A stretch of 64,000 nt of DNA from Parvimonas micra (GTDB taxonomy: Bacteria; Bacillota; Clostridia; Tissierellales; Peptoniphilaceae): positions 682,001-746,000 of the forward strand of contig NZ_CP148048.1 of NCBI RefSeq assembly GCF_037482165.1, read 5' to 3'. The notes under the pieces were generated by a model. The model ran no database searches. It saw nothing but the letters and a program-made list of their open reading frames with translations, and had not been told where the DNA came from. Every line of letters begins with the position of its first letter. The first letter of the stretch is position 1. Below are positions 28,091 to 38,278 of this stretch, one piece after another. A program made the translations under genes and the position numbers.

Positions 28091-28560
28091 TGAATGTTCT
28101 TTTTGATAATAGACAAGATGCTTTTGATGTGTCTGAAAATCTCAAAGAAAAAATAGTTGAATGTATTGAAACCGCTTTAAAAGTTGAAAAAATTGAAATA
28201 AATAACATTGAAGTTTCTGTATCATTTGTTACAAATGAAGAAATAAAAAATATAAATCTTGAGTTTAGGAATATTGATAAAGAAACGGATGTGCTTTCTT
28301 TTCCGATGGATTTTGAATTTTCAGAAGAAGGAATGCCTTATATTTTAGGAGATATTATTATTTCCACAGAAAAATCTATAGAACAAGCAAAAATGTTTGG
28401 TCATAGTATTGATAGAGAGATATTATATCTAGTTTGTCATTCGGTCTTTCATTTACTTGGGTATGACCACATTGAAGAATCAGACAAATTAGTTATGAGA
28501 AATAAGGAAAAAGAGACTATGAAATTGATGGAAGTTTTTAAAAATGAAGAAGAATTCTAA
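28090..28560 (+). CDS. ybeY: endoribonuclease YbeY, rRNA maturation factor
   Basis: 156 residues. The zinc site HSVFHLLGYDH (HxxxHxxxxxH) is intact. The preceding NIDKETDVLSFPM and LGDIIISTE motifs are typical. It acts in 16S rRNA 3'-end processing. It overlaps phoH by one base (TAATG) and the dgkA start lies inside its 3' end. Confidence 0.95.
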   Translation: MNVLFDNRQDAFDVSENLKEKIVECIETALKVEKIEINNIEVSVSFVTNEEIKNINLEFRNIDKETDVLSFPMDFEFSEEGMPYILGDIIISTEKSIEQAKMFGHSIDREILYLVCHSVFHLLGYDHIEESDKLVMRNKEKETMKLMEVFKNEEEF

Positions 28561-28915
28561 TTTTTTTGAAAGTTTTCTTTGTGCTTTCAGAGGAATAATA
28601 TATATTTTTAAAACAGAGAGGAATTTTAGATTTCATATTGTATTTTCTTTGTTAGTATTGTTGAGTTCTTTAGCTTTAAATTTATCTTATGTTGAATTAT
28701 CTGTAATATTGATTATGATAGCAGTTGTTTTGACTTTAGAAATTATTAATACTATCATTGAAAATATTATGGATTTTTTATGTAAAAATTATAATTTTAA
28801 GGTTAAAATTATAAAGGATATGGCATCAGGAGCAGTTTTAGTTTCAGCTTTTATTTCTGTAATAGTTGGTTATTTAATATTTGTTCCAAAAATATTAGTT
28901 ATAATTGGTGGTTAA
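28544..28915 (+). CDS. dgkA: diacylglycerol / undecaprenol kinase
   Basis: 123 residues, three membrane segments plus an N-terminal amphipathic helix (FFESFLCAFRGIIYIFKTERNFRFH). The catalytic segment EIINTIIENIMDF corresponds to the Firmicute ExxNTAIExxVD motif. In Gram-positives this family phosphorylates undecaprenol for cell-wall lipid recycling. The start overlaps ybeY by 17 bases. Confidence 0.9.
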   Translation: MKKNSNFFESFLCAFRGIIYIFKTERNFRFHIVFSLLVLLSSLALNLSYVELSVILIMIAVVLTLEIINTIIENIMDFLCKNYNFKVKIIKDMASGAVLVSAFISVIVGYLIFVPKILVIIGG

Positions 28916-29311
28916 ATGAATATTTATGAAAAAATGATAGATTGTGCTTTAGATAGTCAAAAAAAAGCTTATACACCATATTCAAATTTTAAAGTAGGAG
29001 CTTGTGTATTAACTGATTCAGGTAAATTATATGGAGGATGTAATATAGAAAATGCATCATATACTCCTACAGTTTGTGCAGAAAGAGTAGCTATATTTAA
29101 AGCAATATATGATGGAGAGAAAATGATTACAAAAATAGCAGTTGTTGGGAAAGAAAATTCTTTAACATATCCTTGTGGAGTCTGTAGACAGGTTATAAGA
29201 GAATTTTGTTCTAATGATTGTGAGATAATTATAATAAAAAATGAACAAGAATATAAGATAGTAAAATTTTCAGAAATTTTACCTTATAGTTTTGGACCAG
29301 AGGATTTGTAA
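28916..29311 (+). CDS. cdd: cytidine deaminase
   Basis: 131 residues, homotetrameric zinc deaminase for pyrimidine salvage. NIENASYTPTVCAERVAIFKA holds the proton-shuttle Glu and first zinc Cys, and PCGVCRQVIREF the other two Cys. The ATG directly follows the dgkA stop with no gap; translation is probably coupled. The dgkA-cdd-era order is common in Clostridia. Confidence 0.95.
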   Translation: MNIYEKMIDCALDSQKKAYTPYSNFKVGACVLTDSGKLYGGCNIENASYTPTVCAERVAIFKAIYDGEKMITKIAVVGKENSLTYPCGVCRQVIREFCSNDCEIIIIKNEQEYKIVKFSEILPYSFGPEDL

Positions 29312-29312
29312 T

Positions 29313-30209
29313 ATGGATGATATAAAATCAGGATTTGTTACAATTGTTGGTAGATCAAATGTTGGTAAATCAACATTATTAAATAGAATAATTGGAGAGA
29401 AAATTTCGATTATATCTAACAAGTCACAAACTACTAGGTCTAATTTAAAATTAATATATAATTCTTTAGATTCTCAAATTATATTTCTGGATACTCCAGG
29501 TATTCAAAATCCAAAAAATAAATTGGGAGAATTTATGCTTAAAGAAGCTAGAAGTTCTCTTAAGGATGTAGATTTAATTCTATATATGGTTGATGTTAAT
29601 TTTGATATTGGAGAATTGGATAATTTAATAATAGATATGTTAAAGAAGATAAATCTTCCAAAACTATGTATTATTAATAAAATAGATACATTAAATGTAG
29701 ATGAGATTTCTAAACTTATTTCAAAGTATGAAGATATGAATTTGTTTGATAAAATTATTCCAATATCCGCTTCAGAAGGAACTAATGTATATAATTTAAT
29801 AGATAGTATAAAATCTTATTTACCTTATGGACCTAAATATTACTCAGATGATATGATTACTGATCAGTCCGAGAGGAAAATAGTAAGTGAAATAATAAGA
29901 GAAAATGCTCTTAATTTCTTAAGAGATGAAATTCCTCATGGAATTAATGTAATAATCGAAAAATTTTCAATAAGAAAAAATAAACCTATTATTGATATTG
30001 ATGCAATAATTTGTGTTGAGAAAAAATCACACAAAGGTATGGTAATTGGTAAAAACGGAGATATGATATTAAAAATTGGAAAGTCTGCTAGAATAGATAT
30101 AGAAAAGTTTTTAGATTCAAAAGTTAATTTAAAACTTTTTGTTAAAATTGATGACGATTGGAGAAACAAATCATTTAAGGTGAAAGAATTTGGATATTTT
30201 AGAAAATAG
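29313..30209 (+). CDS. era: GTPase Era
   Basis: 298 residues. GTPase domain with G1 GRSNVGKST, G2 region KSQTTRSN, G3 DTPG, G4 NKID, and C-terminal KH RNA-binding domain with IGKNGDMILKIG. It binds the 16S rRNA 3' end in 30S assembly. The ATG at 29313 follows AGAGG by about 10 bases and lies one base after the cdd stop; an in-frame TTG at 29292 inside cdd was not chosen. Confidence 0.95.
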   Translation: MDDIKSGFVTIVGRSNVGKSTLLNRIIGEKISIISNKSQTTRSNLKLIYNSLDSQIIFLDTPGIQNPKNKLGEFMLKEARSSLKDVDLILYMVDVNFDIGELDNLIIDMLKKINLPKLCIINKIDTLNVDEISKLISKYEDMNLFDKIIPISASEGTNVYNLIDSIKSYLPYGPKYYSDDMITDQSERKIVSEIIRENALNFLRDEIPHGINVIIEKFSIRKNKPIIDIDAIICVEKKSHKGMVIGKNGDMILKIGKSARIDIEKFLDSKVNLKLFVKIDDDWRNKSFKVKEFGYFRK

Positions 30210-30888
30210 TATTTATAGTAATATAAATGGCTTTGTTATTTCAGAAAATGCCTATTTAAATAATGCTAAAATATTTAGAGTATATACTGATGAGTTTGGA
30301 CTTATTTCAATTTATACAAAAAATATTGAAATGTATTTATCTATGTACTCTAATTATAGTTTTAAATTAAATTACAGAAATGAATTTTTCTATTGTAATG
30401 AATATGAGTTGTTAGAATTTATTTCTTTTAAATCTAAGGAACATATATTATTTTTGAACATTCTTTCAGAAATTATTTTAAAGACTAGTGTATCTGAATT
30501 TAAAAATACAGAAGTTTATGATCTAATAAAAGAGGTGTTAATAACTAAGCAAATAGATTATAAAATAATATTAAGTTATTTTATTCTTAAATATTTGATT
30601 TTTAATGGATATCATATATTATTTGATTGCGATAAAAATATAAAAAAATACAATTTTGATATTTCAGAATTAATTATAAATTCAAATCTAAAATATAATT
30701 ATAAGTACAATTATATAATTGATGAAAATGAATATAATTATATTTATTTTCTTTATAATTCTAAAAAATTAGAAAATATTATTCTAAATAATATTAATAT
30801 GAATTTTTCAAGAATTCTTGGAATATTAATAAATGCATTATGCTTAAATTTTAACATTTATCAATTGAAAAGTTTTAACATAAGGTGA
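30190..30888 (+). CDS. recO: probable DNA repair protein RecO, divergent
   Basis: 232 residues. The N-terminal part (NGFVISENAYLNNAKIFRVYTDEFGLISIYTKN) matches the RecO OB fold in pattern, and era-recO-dnaG is the expected place. The rest is a highly Asn/Tyr/Ile-rich helical region with no CxxC zinc site. The start is TTG at 30190, 6 bases after AAGGTGA and inside era. It would load RecA with RecF/RecR. The assignment rests mainly on position. Confidence 0.65.
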   Translation: MDILENSIYSNINGFVISENAYLNNAKIFRVYTDEFGLISIYTKNIEMYLSMYSNYSFKLNYRNEFFYCNEYELLEFISFKSKEHILFLNILSEIILKTSVSEFKNTEVYDLIKEVLITKQIDYKIILSYFILKYLIFNGYHILFDCDKNIKKYNFDISELIINSNLKYNYKYNYIIDENEYNYIYFLYNSKKLENIILNNINMNFSRILGILINALCLNFNIYQLKSFNIR

Positions 30889-30893
30889 TAGAG

Positions 30894-32705
30894 ATGTCTT
30901 ATATAAAAAAGGAAAAAATTGAAGAAATTAAAGAAAAATCGGATATAATATCAGTTGTTAGTGACTATGTATCCTTAAAAAAAAGTGGAAGGTACTATAT
31001 GGGAAATTGTCCTTTTCATAGTGAGAAAACACCTTCTTTTTTTCTTTATCCAGAAACGAATACTTTTCATTGCTTTGGATGTGGTAAACATGGTGATAGC
31101 ATTTCCTTTATTATGGAAATAGATTCATTAGATTATGTTAGTACTCTAAAAAAGTTAGCTGAAAAGTTCGGGATTGAATTAGAATATGAAAACTCTTTTA
31201 ATGTTAGTAATAAAATAAACCTTGATAAATATTATGAAATAAACGAATTTGCAGCTAGGTTTTATTATAAAAGTATGATGGAAAATTCTATTCCTAAACA
31301 ATATTTATCAAAAAGAGGTATTAATCAAAAATCAATTAATCTTTTTTTTATTGGCTATGCAGATGAAAATTGGAAATCTTTTTATAATGAACTAAAACTA
31401 AAAAAAATGGATATTAAAATTGCTGAAGAGTTAGGATTGATAATAAAAACTAAAACTGGCGATTATATTGATAGGTTTAGGAATAGGATTATGTTTCCTA
31501 TTTTAAATACAAGCAAAAAAATTATAGGTTTTGGTGGAAGAACTATTGTGGATGATAGTGCTAAATATTTAAATTCTCCTGAAAGTGTTGTATTTAAAAA
31601 AGGAGATAATATATATGCACTTGATAAAATAATCGAAAATAATATTAGAAATAAAGTCTTAATTGTTGAAGGATATATGGATGTAATATCTTTGTATCAA
31701 AGTGGTATAAATTACGTTGTTGCAGGACTTGGAACGGCATTTACTGAAAGTCAAGCAAGACTTATTAAAAGATATTTTAGAAATAATGTATATTTATGTT
31801 ATGATGGTGATAATGCAGGCGTAAGTGCAACAGAAAAAACAAATTTCGTATTTAATGAAATTTCTGTAAAACCTAATATAATTATGCTTCCAGATAAATT
31901 AGATCCAGATGATTATATAAAAAAATATGGATTGAATGAATTTAATAAGCTTTTAGAATCTCCATATGATATTAATGGTTTTAACTATGAAATATTGAAA
32001 AAAAACAAAAAAAATTCTAATTCAATTACTGATAATTCAATTTTTTACGATTCAATATTAGACTTTTTAGTTAAGATTGATACTAATATATTAAGAGATT
32101 TATATATAAATAAAATTTCTAATGAATTTGGGTTAGATAGTAATTCGCTTAAAGAAGACTTTTTAAACTATGATAAAAAAGAAAAAGTAGTTGAAAAAAA
32201 GTATGAAGAAGTTGAAATAAATTATAAAACAGAGAATTTATTGCTAAATTCTGACAAAAAAGTTTTAATATTGGGTATCATACTACTGATGAGATGTGAA
32301 AATAATGTACTGAAGATCATTAGTAAATTGGAAAAATTATCTAAGAATTCTAATTTGTTTGATATCTTTTGTTATGTAAAAAATAATGCTGAGAATAATA
32401 TTATAACCGTTCCATCAGCATTAATTGATGAATTTAAGAATAGTATTAATAATTTAAAAATTGTTGAATATATAGTTAAGTGTTATAACGAAAAGATAAA
32501 ATTATCAACATTAGATTATAATAGATTACTTGATATAACTATTTTAAATTTTGAGATTAGAAAAACAACTTTGAATATTGAAAAATTGAAACAAATGGAT
32601 AAAACTAATAAAGACGTTATATCAAATTTGAATTACAATATCGAAAAGTTAATGGAGCTAAACAGGAATCTTAAAAATATTGAGAAAGGGGTTCATCATG
32701 AATAA
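30894..32705 (+). CDS. dnaG: DNA primase
   Basis: 603 residues. N-terminal CHC2 zinc ribbon ([11 protein letters not shown] and [11 protein letters not shown], about residues 40-70), core with Toprim [14 protein letters not shown] and LCYDGDNAG, and a C-terminal helicase-interaction domain. It makes the RNA primers for replication. The ATG at 30894 is 6 bases after AAGGTG; a GTG at 30885 lies in that ribosome site. It overlaps rpoD by 8 bases in the usual macromolecular-synthesis operon. Confidence 0.96.
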   Translation: MSYIKKEKIEEIKEKSDIISVVSDYVSLKKSGRYYMGNCPFHSEKTPSFFLYPETNTFHCFGCGKHGDSISFIMEIDSLDYVSTLKKLAEKFGIELEYENSFNVSNKINLDKYYEINEFAARFYYKSMMENSIPKQYLSKRGINQKSINLFFIGYADENWKSFYNELKLKKMDIKIAEELGLIIKTKTGDYIDRFRNRIMFPILNTSKKIIGFGGRTIVDDSAKYLNSPESVVFKKGDNIYALDKIIENNIRNKVLIVEGYMDVISLYQSGINYVVAGLGTAFTESQARLIKRYFRNNVYLCYDGDNAGVSATEKTNFVFNEISVKPNIIMLPDKLDPDDYIKKYGLNEFNKLLESPYDINGFNYEILKKNKKNSNSITDNSIFYDSILDFLVKIDTNILRDLYINKISNEFGLDSNSLKEDFLNYDKKEKVVEKKYEEVEINYKTENLLLNSDKKVLILGIILLMRCENNVLKIISKLEKLSKNSNLFDIFCYVKNNAENNIITVPSALIDEFKNSINNLKIVEYIVKCYNEKIKLSTLDYNRLLDITILNFEIRKTTLNIEKLKQMDKTNKDVISNLNYNIEKLMELNRNLKNIEKGVHHE

Positions 32706-33846
32706 TAAATTAAATGATATTGAATATGATGAGGTAAAAATTCTAATAATAGAGGAACTTACAAAATATGCTAATGAACATGGTGGTTTTGTTAATAACA
32801 AGTATCTTGAATCTTTAGATTTATTTAATTTAATAGATATTGATGATATTGAAGAAATAAAAGCAAAATTAGCTGATAATCAAGTAGAGTTTATTGATGA
32901 AAGCGAAAACTTGGAGGATCTTGAAATTACTGATGATTTAATTGATTTAGAAGATGAAAAAGAAGATCCTGAAGATGAAGAAATTAAATTAGAAGATTTT
33001 TCTGACTTAAAAGGTTTTAATATTGACGATCCTGTTAAAATGTATTTAAAAGAAATTGGAAAAATACCTTTATTAAGTGCTGATGAAGAAAGAATTTTAG
33101 CAGAAAATATGGAAGCTGGAGATATTGAAGCTAAGAAAAAATTAGCAGAAACAAACTTAAGGCTTGTAGTGAGTATAGCTAAAAGATATGTTGGAAGAGG
33201 AATGCAATTTTTAGACTTGATTCAAGAGGGAAATATGGGTCTAATGAAAGCAGTTGAAAAATTTGATTTTAGAAGAGGTTTTAAATTTAGTACTTATGCT
33301 ACTTGGTGGATAAGACAAGCAATTACTAGGTCTATAGCAGATCAAGCTAGAACTATAAGAATCCCAGTTCATATGGTTGAAACTATAAATAAATTAGTTA
33401 GAATTGAAAGACAATTAGTTCAAGAACTTGGAAGAGAACCAACAAACGAAGAAATTTCTGAACATATGGGAATTGAAGTCGAAAAGGTAAATGAAATAAG
33501 AAAAATTGCTCAGGAACCTGTAAGCTTAGAAACTCCTATAGGGGAAGAAGATGATAGTCATTTGGGAGATTTTATTGAAGATGAAACGGCAATTGCTCCA
33601 GATGAAGCAGCAAATTTTTCTATGTTAAAAGAACAATTAAATCAAGTTTTAAGTACTCTTTCAGATAGAGAGAAAAAAGTTTTAGAACTCAGATTTGGAC
33701 TTAATGATGGTACACCTAGAACTTTAGAAGAGGTTGGGAAAGAATTTGAGGTTACAAGAGAAAGAATAAGACAGATTGAGGCTAAAGCACTTAGAAAATT
33801 AAAACATCCAAGCAGAAGCCAAAAATTAAAAGATTTCTTGGAATAG
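32698..33846 (+). CDS. rpoD: primary sigma factor RpoD (sigma-A)
   Basis: 382 residues. Acidic region 1 (about 1-110), region 1.2 [16 protein letters not shown], region 2 ([20 protein letters not shown] and [17 protein letters not shown]), region 3 and region 4 with [17 protein letters not shown]. The promoters found in the window (TTGACA-17-TATAAT type) match its expected specificity. The ATG at 32698 follows AAAGGGG; an earlier ATG (32680) in dnaG was not chosen. Confidence 0.97.
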   Translation: MNNKLNDIEYDEVKILIIEELTKYANEHGGFVNNKYLESLDLFNLIDIDDIEEIKAKLADNQVEFIDESENLEDLEITDDLIDLEDEKEDPEDEEIKLEDFSDLKGFNIDDPVKMYLKEIGKIPLLSADEERILAENMEAGDIEAKKKLAETNLRLVVSIAKRYVGRGMQFLDLIQEGNMGLMKAVEKFDFRRGFKFSTYATWWIRQAITRSIADQARTIRIPVHMVETINKLVRIERQLVQELGREPTNEEISEHMGIEVEKVNEIRKIAQEPVSLETPIGEEDDSHLGDFIEDETAIAPDEAANFSMLKEQLNQVLSTLSDREKKVLELRFGLNDGTPRTLEEVGKEFEVTRERIRQIEAKALRKLKHPSRSQKLKDFLE

Positions 33847-33850
33847 ATAT

Positions 33851-34540
33851 ATGACTAGTTTAAGATTAAAAAAAATTTGCAATTTAGTTGATGAAAATTC
33901 AATTGTTGCAGATATAGGAACTGATCATGGAATAATACCTATAGAATTATCCAAAAATAATATATCAAAAAAAATTATTGCAACTGATATTAGTAAAAAC
34001 TCCTTAGAGAAATTAGAACAAAAACTAATATATAATAGCAATATTGTAAATATTGAAACTAGAGTATCTGATGGTTTAGATTCCTTTGTTGAATTTGAAG
34101 TAGATACAATAATTGTATCTGGTATGGGTGGAATTCTAATTAAAGAAATTTTAGAAAAAAATTTAAATGTTGCAAAATCTGCAAATAGCTTAATTTTATC
34201 TCCAAATAATTCATTGGATGTTCTTAGAATGTTTTTATTGCATAATAATTTTGTTATAGAAAAAGAAGATGATGTACTAGAAAATAGAAAATATTATCAA
34301 ATTTTGAAGGTAAAAAGAGGTAAAGATTACTACAGAAATGATTATGAATACCTATATGGAAAGTTACTTATAAAAAATAAATCTGAGAATTTGAAATTAT
34401 TTTTAGAAAATGAGTTAAAAAAATATAGAGATATTAAAGATAAAATTAGTATACAAAGTAAAAATAATGAAAGAATCATAGAGATTACTAATTTAATTGA
34501 TGAAATTAGAGGTATTTTAAATGAATTTAAAAGTAAGTGA
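33851..34540 (+). CDS. trmK: tRNA (adenine-22 N1)-methyltransferase
   Basis: 229 residues. N-terminal Rossmann fold with LVDENSIVADIGTDHGIIPI and ATDISKNSLEKL, then VSGMGGILIKEIL and a C-terminal coiled-coil helical domain, as in TrmK (YqfN). The gene pair trmK / Nif3-like downstream of rpoD is conserved in Firmicutes. The stop lies 20 bases inside the next gene. Confidence 0.93.
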   Translation: MTSLRLKKICNLVDENSIVADIGTDHGIIPIELSKNNISKKIIATDISKNSLEKLEQKLIYNSNIVNIETRVSDGLDSFVEFEVDTIIVSGMGGILIKEILEKNLNVAKSANSLILSPNNSLDVLRMFLLHNNFVIEKEDDVLENRKYYQILKVKRGKDYYRNDYEYLYGKLLIKNKSENLKLFLENELKKYRDIKDKISIQSKNNERIIEITNLIDEIRGILNEFKSK

Positions 34541-35300
34541 TTTAATTGATTTATTGGATTCTGAATATTCATTCTATTTACAAGAAGATTGGGACAATTC
34601 AGGTTTTCAGATTGGAAATCTCGAAGCTGAAATTAAAGGAATTTTAATAGCACTTGATATTACTATTGATTCAATTAATTATGCGGTATCAAATAATATT
34701 AATTGCATTATAACACATCATCCTTTATTTTTTGAAAAATTTCAATATTTAAATGTGAATTCTGAATATTATAAAAAGCTTGAACTATTAATGAATAATA
34801 AAATTAATGTAATTTCCATACATACACCTTTAGATATTCATCCAAATGGAGTAAACAAATATTTGGCAGATAAATGTTTGTTAAATAATCAAGAAGTTTT
34901 TGTTGATTATAAAGAGAATTATGGTTATGGAATAGTTGGAAACGTTGAAAATGATACATTTAAAAATTATCTTATAAAACTAAAAAATAATTTCGAAAAT
35001 CCAATATTATATTTTGGTGATATTGAAAAAAGTATTTCAAAAGTTGCAGTATTAGGAGGATCTGGTGCATTTTCTATTAAAAATGCAGTTTTAAGGAAAG
35101 TAGATTTATTAATTAGTTCAGATTTTAAATATCACGATATTCAATTAGCTTTAGAAAATAATTTAAATATTATTGACTTAGGTCATTTTGAGTCAGAAAT
35201 TTCAGGTTTGATTTCTTTAAAAGAATTTTTGATAAATAAAAATATTAATTTAAAGATGCTAGTTTATAGAGATAATATTTTTAAAAGAAATATATTTTAA
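34521..35300 (+). CDS. Nif3-like dinuclear metal-centre protein
   Basis: 259 residues, the short YqfO/Nif3 form without the middle PII-like insertion. Metal ligands are visible in CIITHHPLFF (His-His), SIHTPLD and the C-terminal LGHFESE. The family forms hexameric toroids with a two-metal site; its cellular role is unsettled. AGAGGT lies before the ATG in the trmK tail. The stop codon is only a few bases before the rnpB RNA. Confidence 0.92.
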   Translation: MNLKVSDLIDLLDSEYSFYLQEDWDNSGFQIGNLEAEIKGILIALDITIDSINYAVSNNINCIITHHPLFFEKFQYLNVNSEYYKKLELLMNNKINVISIHTPLDIHPNGVNKYLADKCLLNNQEVFVDYKENYGYGIVGNVENDTFKNYLIKLKNNFENPILYFGDIEKSISKVAVLGGSGAFSIKNAVLRKVDLLISSDFKYHDIQLALENNLNIIDLGHFESEISGLISLKEFLINKNINLKMLVYRDNIFKRNIF

Positions 35301-35302
35301 GC

Positions 35303-35639
35303 TAATTAAGTAAAACAGGCAATCGCGTGATATAATCACGAGGAAAGTCCGTGCACCGCAGAGCAGGATGCTGGATAACGTCCAGTGGGGGCGACCCTAA
35401 GGCTAGTGCAACAGAGATATACCGCCATTTATAATGGTAAGGGTGGAAAGGTGAGGTAAGAGCTTACCAGCATATAGGAGACTATATGGCTATGTAAACC
35501 CCATTCGGTGCAAGATCAAGATTGAACTTTTGTAGTTGCTCGCTACGTTCATAGGTAGATTGCTTGAACAAATTGGTAACAATTTGTCTAGATAGATGAT
35601 TGTCTAATACAGAACACGGCTTATAGTTTTGCTTAATAT
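35303..35639 (+). ncRNA. rnpB: RNase P RNA
   Basis: Universal core elements are present: GAGGAAAGTCCGTGCACC (35340-35357), the GAGGTAAGAGCTTACCAGC segment (35452-35470), a TGTAAACCCC-type segment and the closing ACAGAACACGGCTTATA (35609-35625). P1 is formed by TTAAGTAAAAC (35306-35316) with GTTTTGCTTAA (35626-35636). About 335 bases, catalytic subunit for tRNA 5' processing. I did not settle the structural class. Confidence 0.96.
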
Positions 35640-35647
35640 TTATAATT

Positions 35648-35676
35648 AAATATAAGGTATGACCTTATATTTTTTT
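35648..35676 (+). terminator. terminator of rnpB
   Basis: Perfect 11-bp stem AAATATAAGGT / ACCTTATATTT with a 3-base loop, followed by more T, 12 bases after P1 closes. Confidence 0.85.
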
Positions 35677-35701
35677 ACTTTTTACATATAAGGAGATTTT
35701 A

Positions 35702-37795
35702 ATGAATTTAGAAAAACAATTATTAAATTTTATGAAAAAAAAGAATTATATTCCATTAACAAAGGAAGAACTTACTGTAGCTTTAAATATTTCATTTAAT
35801 AATCTGAAGCAATTTTTTAAATTATTAGATTCTCTTGTTAATAACAGGAAAATATCATTAATTGATTATAAATATAGTATTTATCAAAAAAAAGAAATCT
35901 TAAAAGGGAAAATTTCTTTTACAACAAAAGGTAATGCGTTTTTCATTTCTGAGGATGATATTGATGATGTTTTTATTCCCAAAAAGGAATTAAATCACGC
36001 TAATCATAATGATGATGTTGAAATAGAAATAATAAAAGAAAAGGGAATAAATTCAAAAGCTGAGGGTAGAGTTATAAATGTCTTGAATAGAAATAGTAAT
36101 TTAATTGTTGGCACTTTTACAGAAAATAAGAATTTTGGATTTGTGGTTCCTGATGATATTAAATGTAATTATGATATTTTTATTAAAAAAGGTGACAAAA
36201 ACGGAGCAAAAACTGATGATAAGGTTGTGTGTAAATTAGTTGAATTTCCTGATAAGAAGCGTAACCCTGAAGGAGTTATTATTGAAGTAATAGGAAATAA
36301 AAATAATAAAAACACTCAAATTATTTCATTGTTAAAAGATATGGAAATACCTTATAAATTTTCAAATAAGATTAATAAAGAATTAGAAGAATTAACACAA
36401 ATTGATATAAAAAAAGAAATTAAAAATAGAGTAGATTTTAGAAATTTATTTACGGTTACTATTGATGGAGCTGATGCAAAGGACTTTGATGATGCCATTT
36501 CTATAGATAAAAAAGGAAATGATTATATACTATATGTTCATATAGCAGATGTATCTCATTATGTAAAAAAAGACAGTAAGTTGGACAGAGAAGCCTATAA
36601 AAGAGGTAATAGTGTATATTTAATTGATTATGTTGTTCCCATGTTACCTGAAGTGCTTTCTAATAATCTTTGTTCTTTAAATCCTAATACTGATAAATTA
36701 TCTATTACTGTAAAAATGATAATTGGAAAAAATGGTAATGTTAAAGAATATAAATTTTATGAATCCGTTATAAATAGCAATTATAGATTAGTTTATGATG
36801 ATGTTACAAATTTTTTAGAAGGTAAAAAGCATTTTTATAATGATGAAACTTTAAAAGAAAAATTATTAGTTATGAAAGAATTAGATGAAATTTTAACTAA
36901 TAAAAGAATAAATAGAGGAACTATAGACTTTAATTTTCCCGAAATTGCAATTACTTTTGGTAAAGATGGTAAAGTTGAAAATATAACCAAAAAAGAAAAT
37001 GGACTAGCAAATAGAATAATAGAGTCATTTATGATTTGTGCTAACGAAGTTGTAGGTAAGCATTTTGGAGAACTTGATATACCGATTATATATAGAATAC
37101 ATTCTAAACCACCAGAAGATAAATTGGAAATTTTAAAGAATAATTTAAGTCGTTTAAATATAAAAATGAAACCAATAGATATGATTTCTTCAAAGTATTT
37201 AAGTGAAATAATAGATCAATTTAAAGATACAAATAAATCAGATTTTATAAATTATTCTATTTTAAGATCTATGACTAAGGCTAGATATTCTCCAAATATT
37301 GATGTACATTTTGGATTAGCAACATTTTTATATTGCCATTTTACTTCTCCTATAAGAAGATATGCAGATTTAACAGTTCATAGAACTTTAAAAAATTATT
37401 TACATTCAAATATTGAAATACCTAAAAATTATATAAGTTACTTAGATATAACTTCTAATCATATAAATGATACTGAAGTATTAGCTATTGATGCAGAAAG
37501 AAAGTTGGAAGATATCAAAAAAGTGGAATTTATGAAAAATAAAATAGGTCAAGTTTTTAGAGGAATTATCGTTTCAGTTACTTCATTTGGACTTTTTGTA
37601 CAACTAGAAAATACTGTTGAAGGACTTGTCAAGTATGAGGACATTATGGATGATTACTATGAATTTGATGAACAAACATTAACTGCTATCGGTAGAAAAA
37701 CAAAAGATGTATTTGATATAGGGATGGGAGTAGAAGTTATTGTTGCAAAAGTAAATGAAATAACTAATGAAATAAATTTTTATTTAAATAGGTGA
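35702..37795 (+). CDS. rnr: ribonuclease R
   Basis: 697 residues. N-terminal winged helix, two cold-shock/OB domains (about 65-210), RNB catalytic domain (about 240-570) with DGADAKDFDDAISID carrying the metal-binding Asp cluster, and C-terminal S1 domain (GQVFRGIIVSVTSFGLFVQL). A processive 3'-5' exonuclease that degrades structured RNA. Downstream smpB, whose product acts in trans-translation with RNase R, fits. AAGGAG precedes the ATG. Confidence 0.96.
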   Translation: MNLEKQLLNFMKKKNYIPLTKEELTVALNISFNNLKQFFKLLDSLVNNRKISLIDYKYSIYQKKEILKGKISFTTKGNAFFISEDDIDDVFIPKKELNHANHNDDVEIEIIKEKGINSKAEGRVINVLNRNSNLIVGTFTENKNFGFVVPDDIKCNYDIFIKKGDKNGAKTDDKVVCKLVEFPDKKRNPEGVIIEVIGNKNNKNTQIISLLKDMEIPYKFSNKINKELEELTQIDIKKEIKNRVDFRNLFTVTIDGADAKDFDDAISIDKKGNDYILYVHIADVSHYVKKDSKLDREAYKRGNSVYLIDYVVPMLPEVLSNNLCSLNPNTDKLSITVKMIIGKNGNVKEYKFYESVINSNYRLVYDDVTNFLEGKKHFYNDETLKEKLLVMKELDEILTNKRINRGTIDFNFPEIAITFGKDGKVENITKKENGLANRIIESFMICANEVVGKHFGELDIPIIYRIHSKPPEDKLEILKNNLSRLNIKMKPIDMISSKYLSEIIDQFKDTNKSDFINYSILRSMTKARYSPNIDVHFGLATFLYCHFTSPIRRYADLTVHRTLKNYLHSNIEIPKNYISYLDITSNHINDTEVLAIDAERKLEDIKKVEFMKNKIGQVFRGIIVSVTSFGLFVQLENTVEGLVKYEDIMDDYYEFDEQTLTAIGRKTKDVFDIGMGVEVIVAKVNEITNEINFYLNR

Positions 37796-37799
37796 TATT

Positions 37800-38267
37800 A
37801 TGAGAGATAAAACGACTGTAAAAACAATAGCTAATAATAAAAAAGCAAGACATGATTATTTTATAGAAGATATCTACGAAGTTGGAATTTCTTTATCAGG
37901 TACTGAAGTTAAAAGTATTAGACAGGGAAAAGTTTCTATTAAGGAGAGCTATTGTTCAATTAAGAATGGAGAAGTTTTTATTCTTGGAATGAATATAACA
38001 CCATATGATCATGGTAATATTTATAATTTAGAGCCTACAAGGGAAAGAAAATTACTTTTAAATAAAAGAGAAATAAATAAATTAATTGGACAAACTAAAG
38101 AAAAAGGATATTCATTAATTCCTTTAAATGTTCATATTAAAAATGGATGGATAAAACTTGATATTGCACTCACTCGTGGTAAAAAAAATTATGATAAAAG
38201 AGACAGTATGCTTGAAAAAGAACACGAGAGAAAGATACAATATGCACTAAAAAACAAATATAAATAG
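37800..38267 (+). CDS. smpB: SsrA-binding protein SmpB
   Basis: 155 residues, typical. KKARHDYFIEDIYEVGISLSG, GTEVKSIRQGKVSIKE, and the basic C-terminal tail KKNYDKRDSMLEKEHERKI. It binds tmRNA to rescue stalled ribosomes. AGGTGA before the ATG lies in the rnr stop region. No ssrA gene is seen in this window. Confidence 0.97.
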   Translation: MRDKTTVKTIANNKKARHDYFIEDIYEVGISLSGTEVKSIRQGKVSIKESYCSIKNGEVFILGMNITPYDHGNIYNLEPTRERKLLLNKREINKLIGQTKEKGYSLIPLNVHIKNGWIKLDIALTRGKKNYDKRDSMLEKEHERKIQYALKNKYK

Positions 38268-38278
38268 AGGTGAATTTT

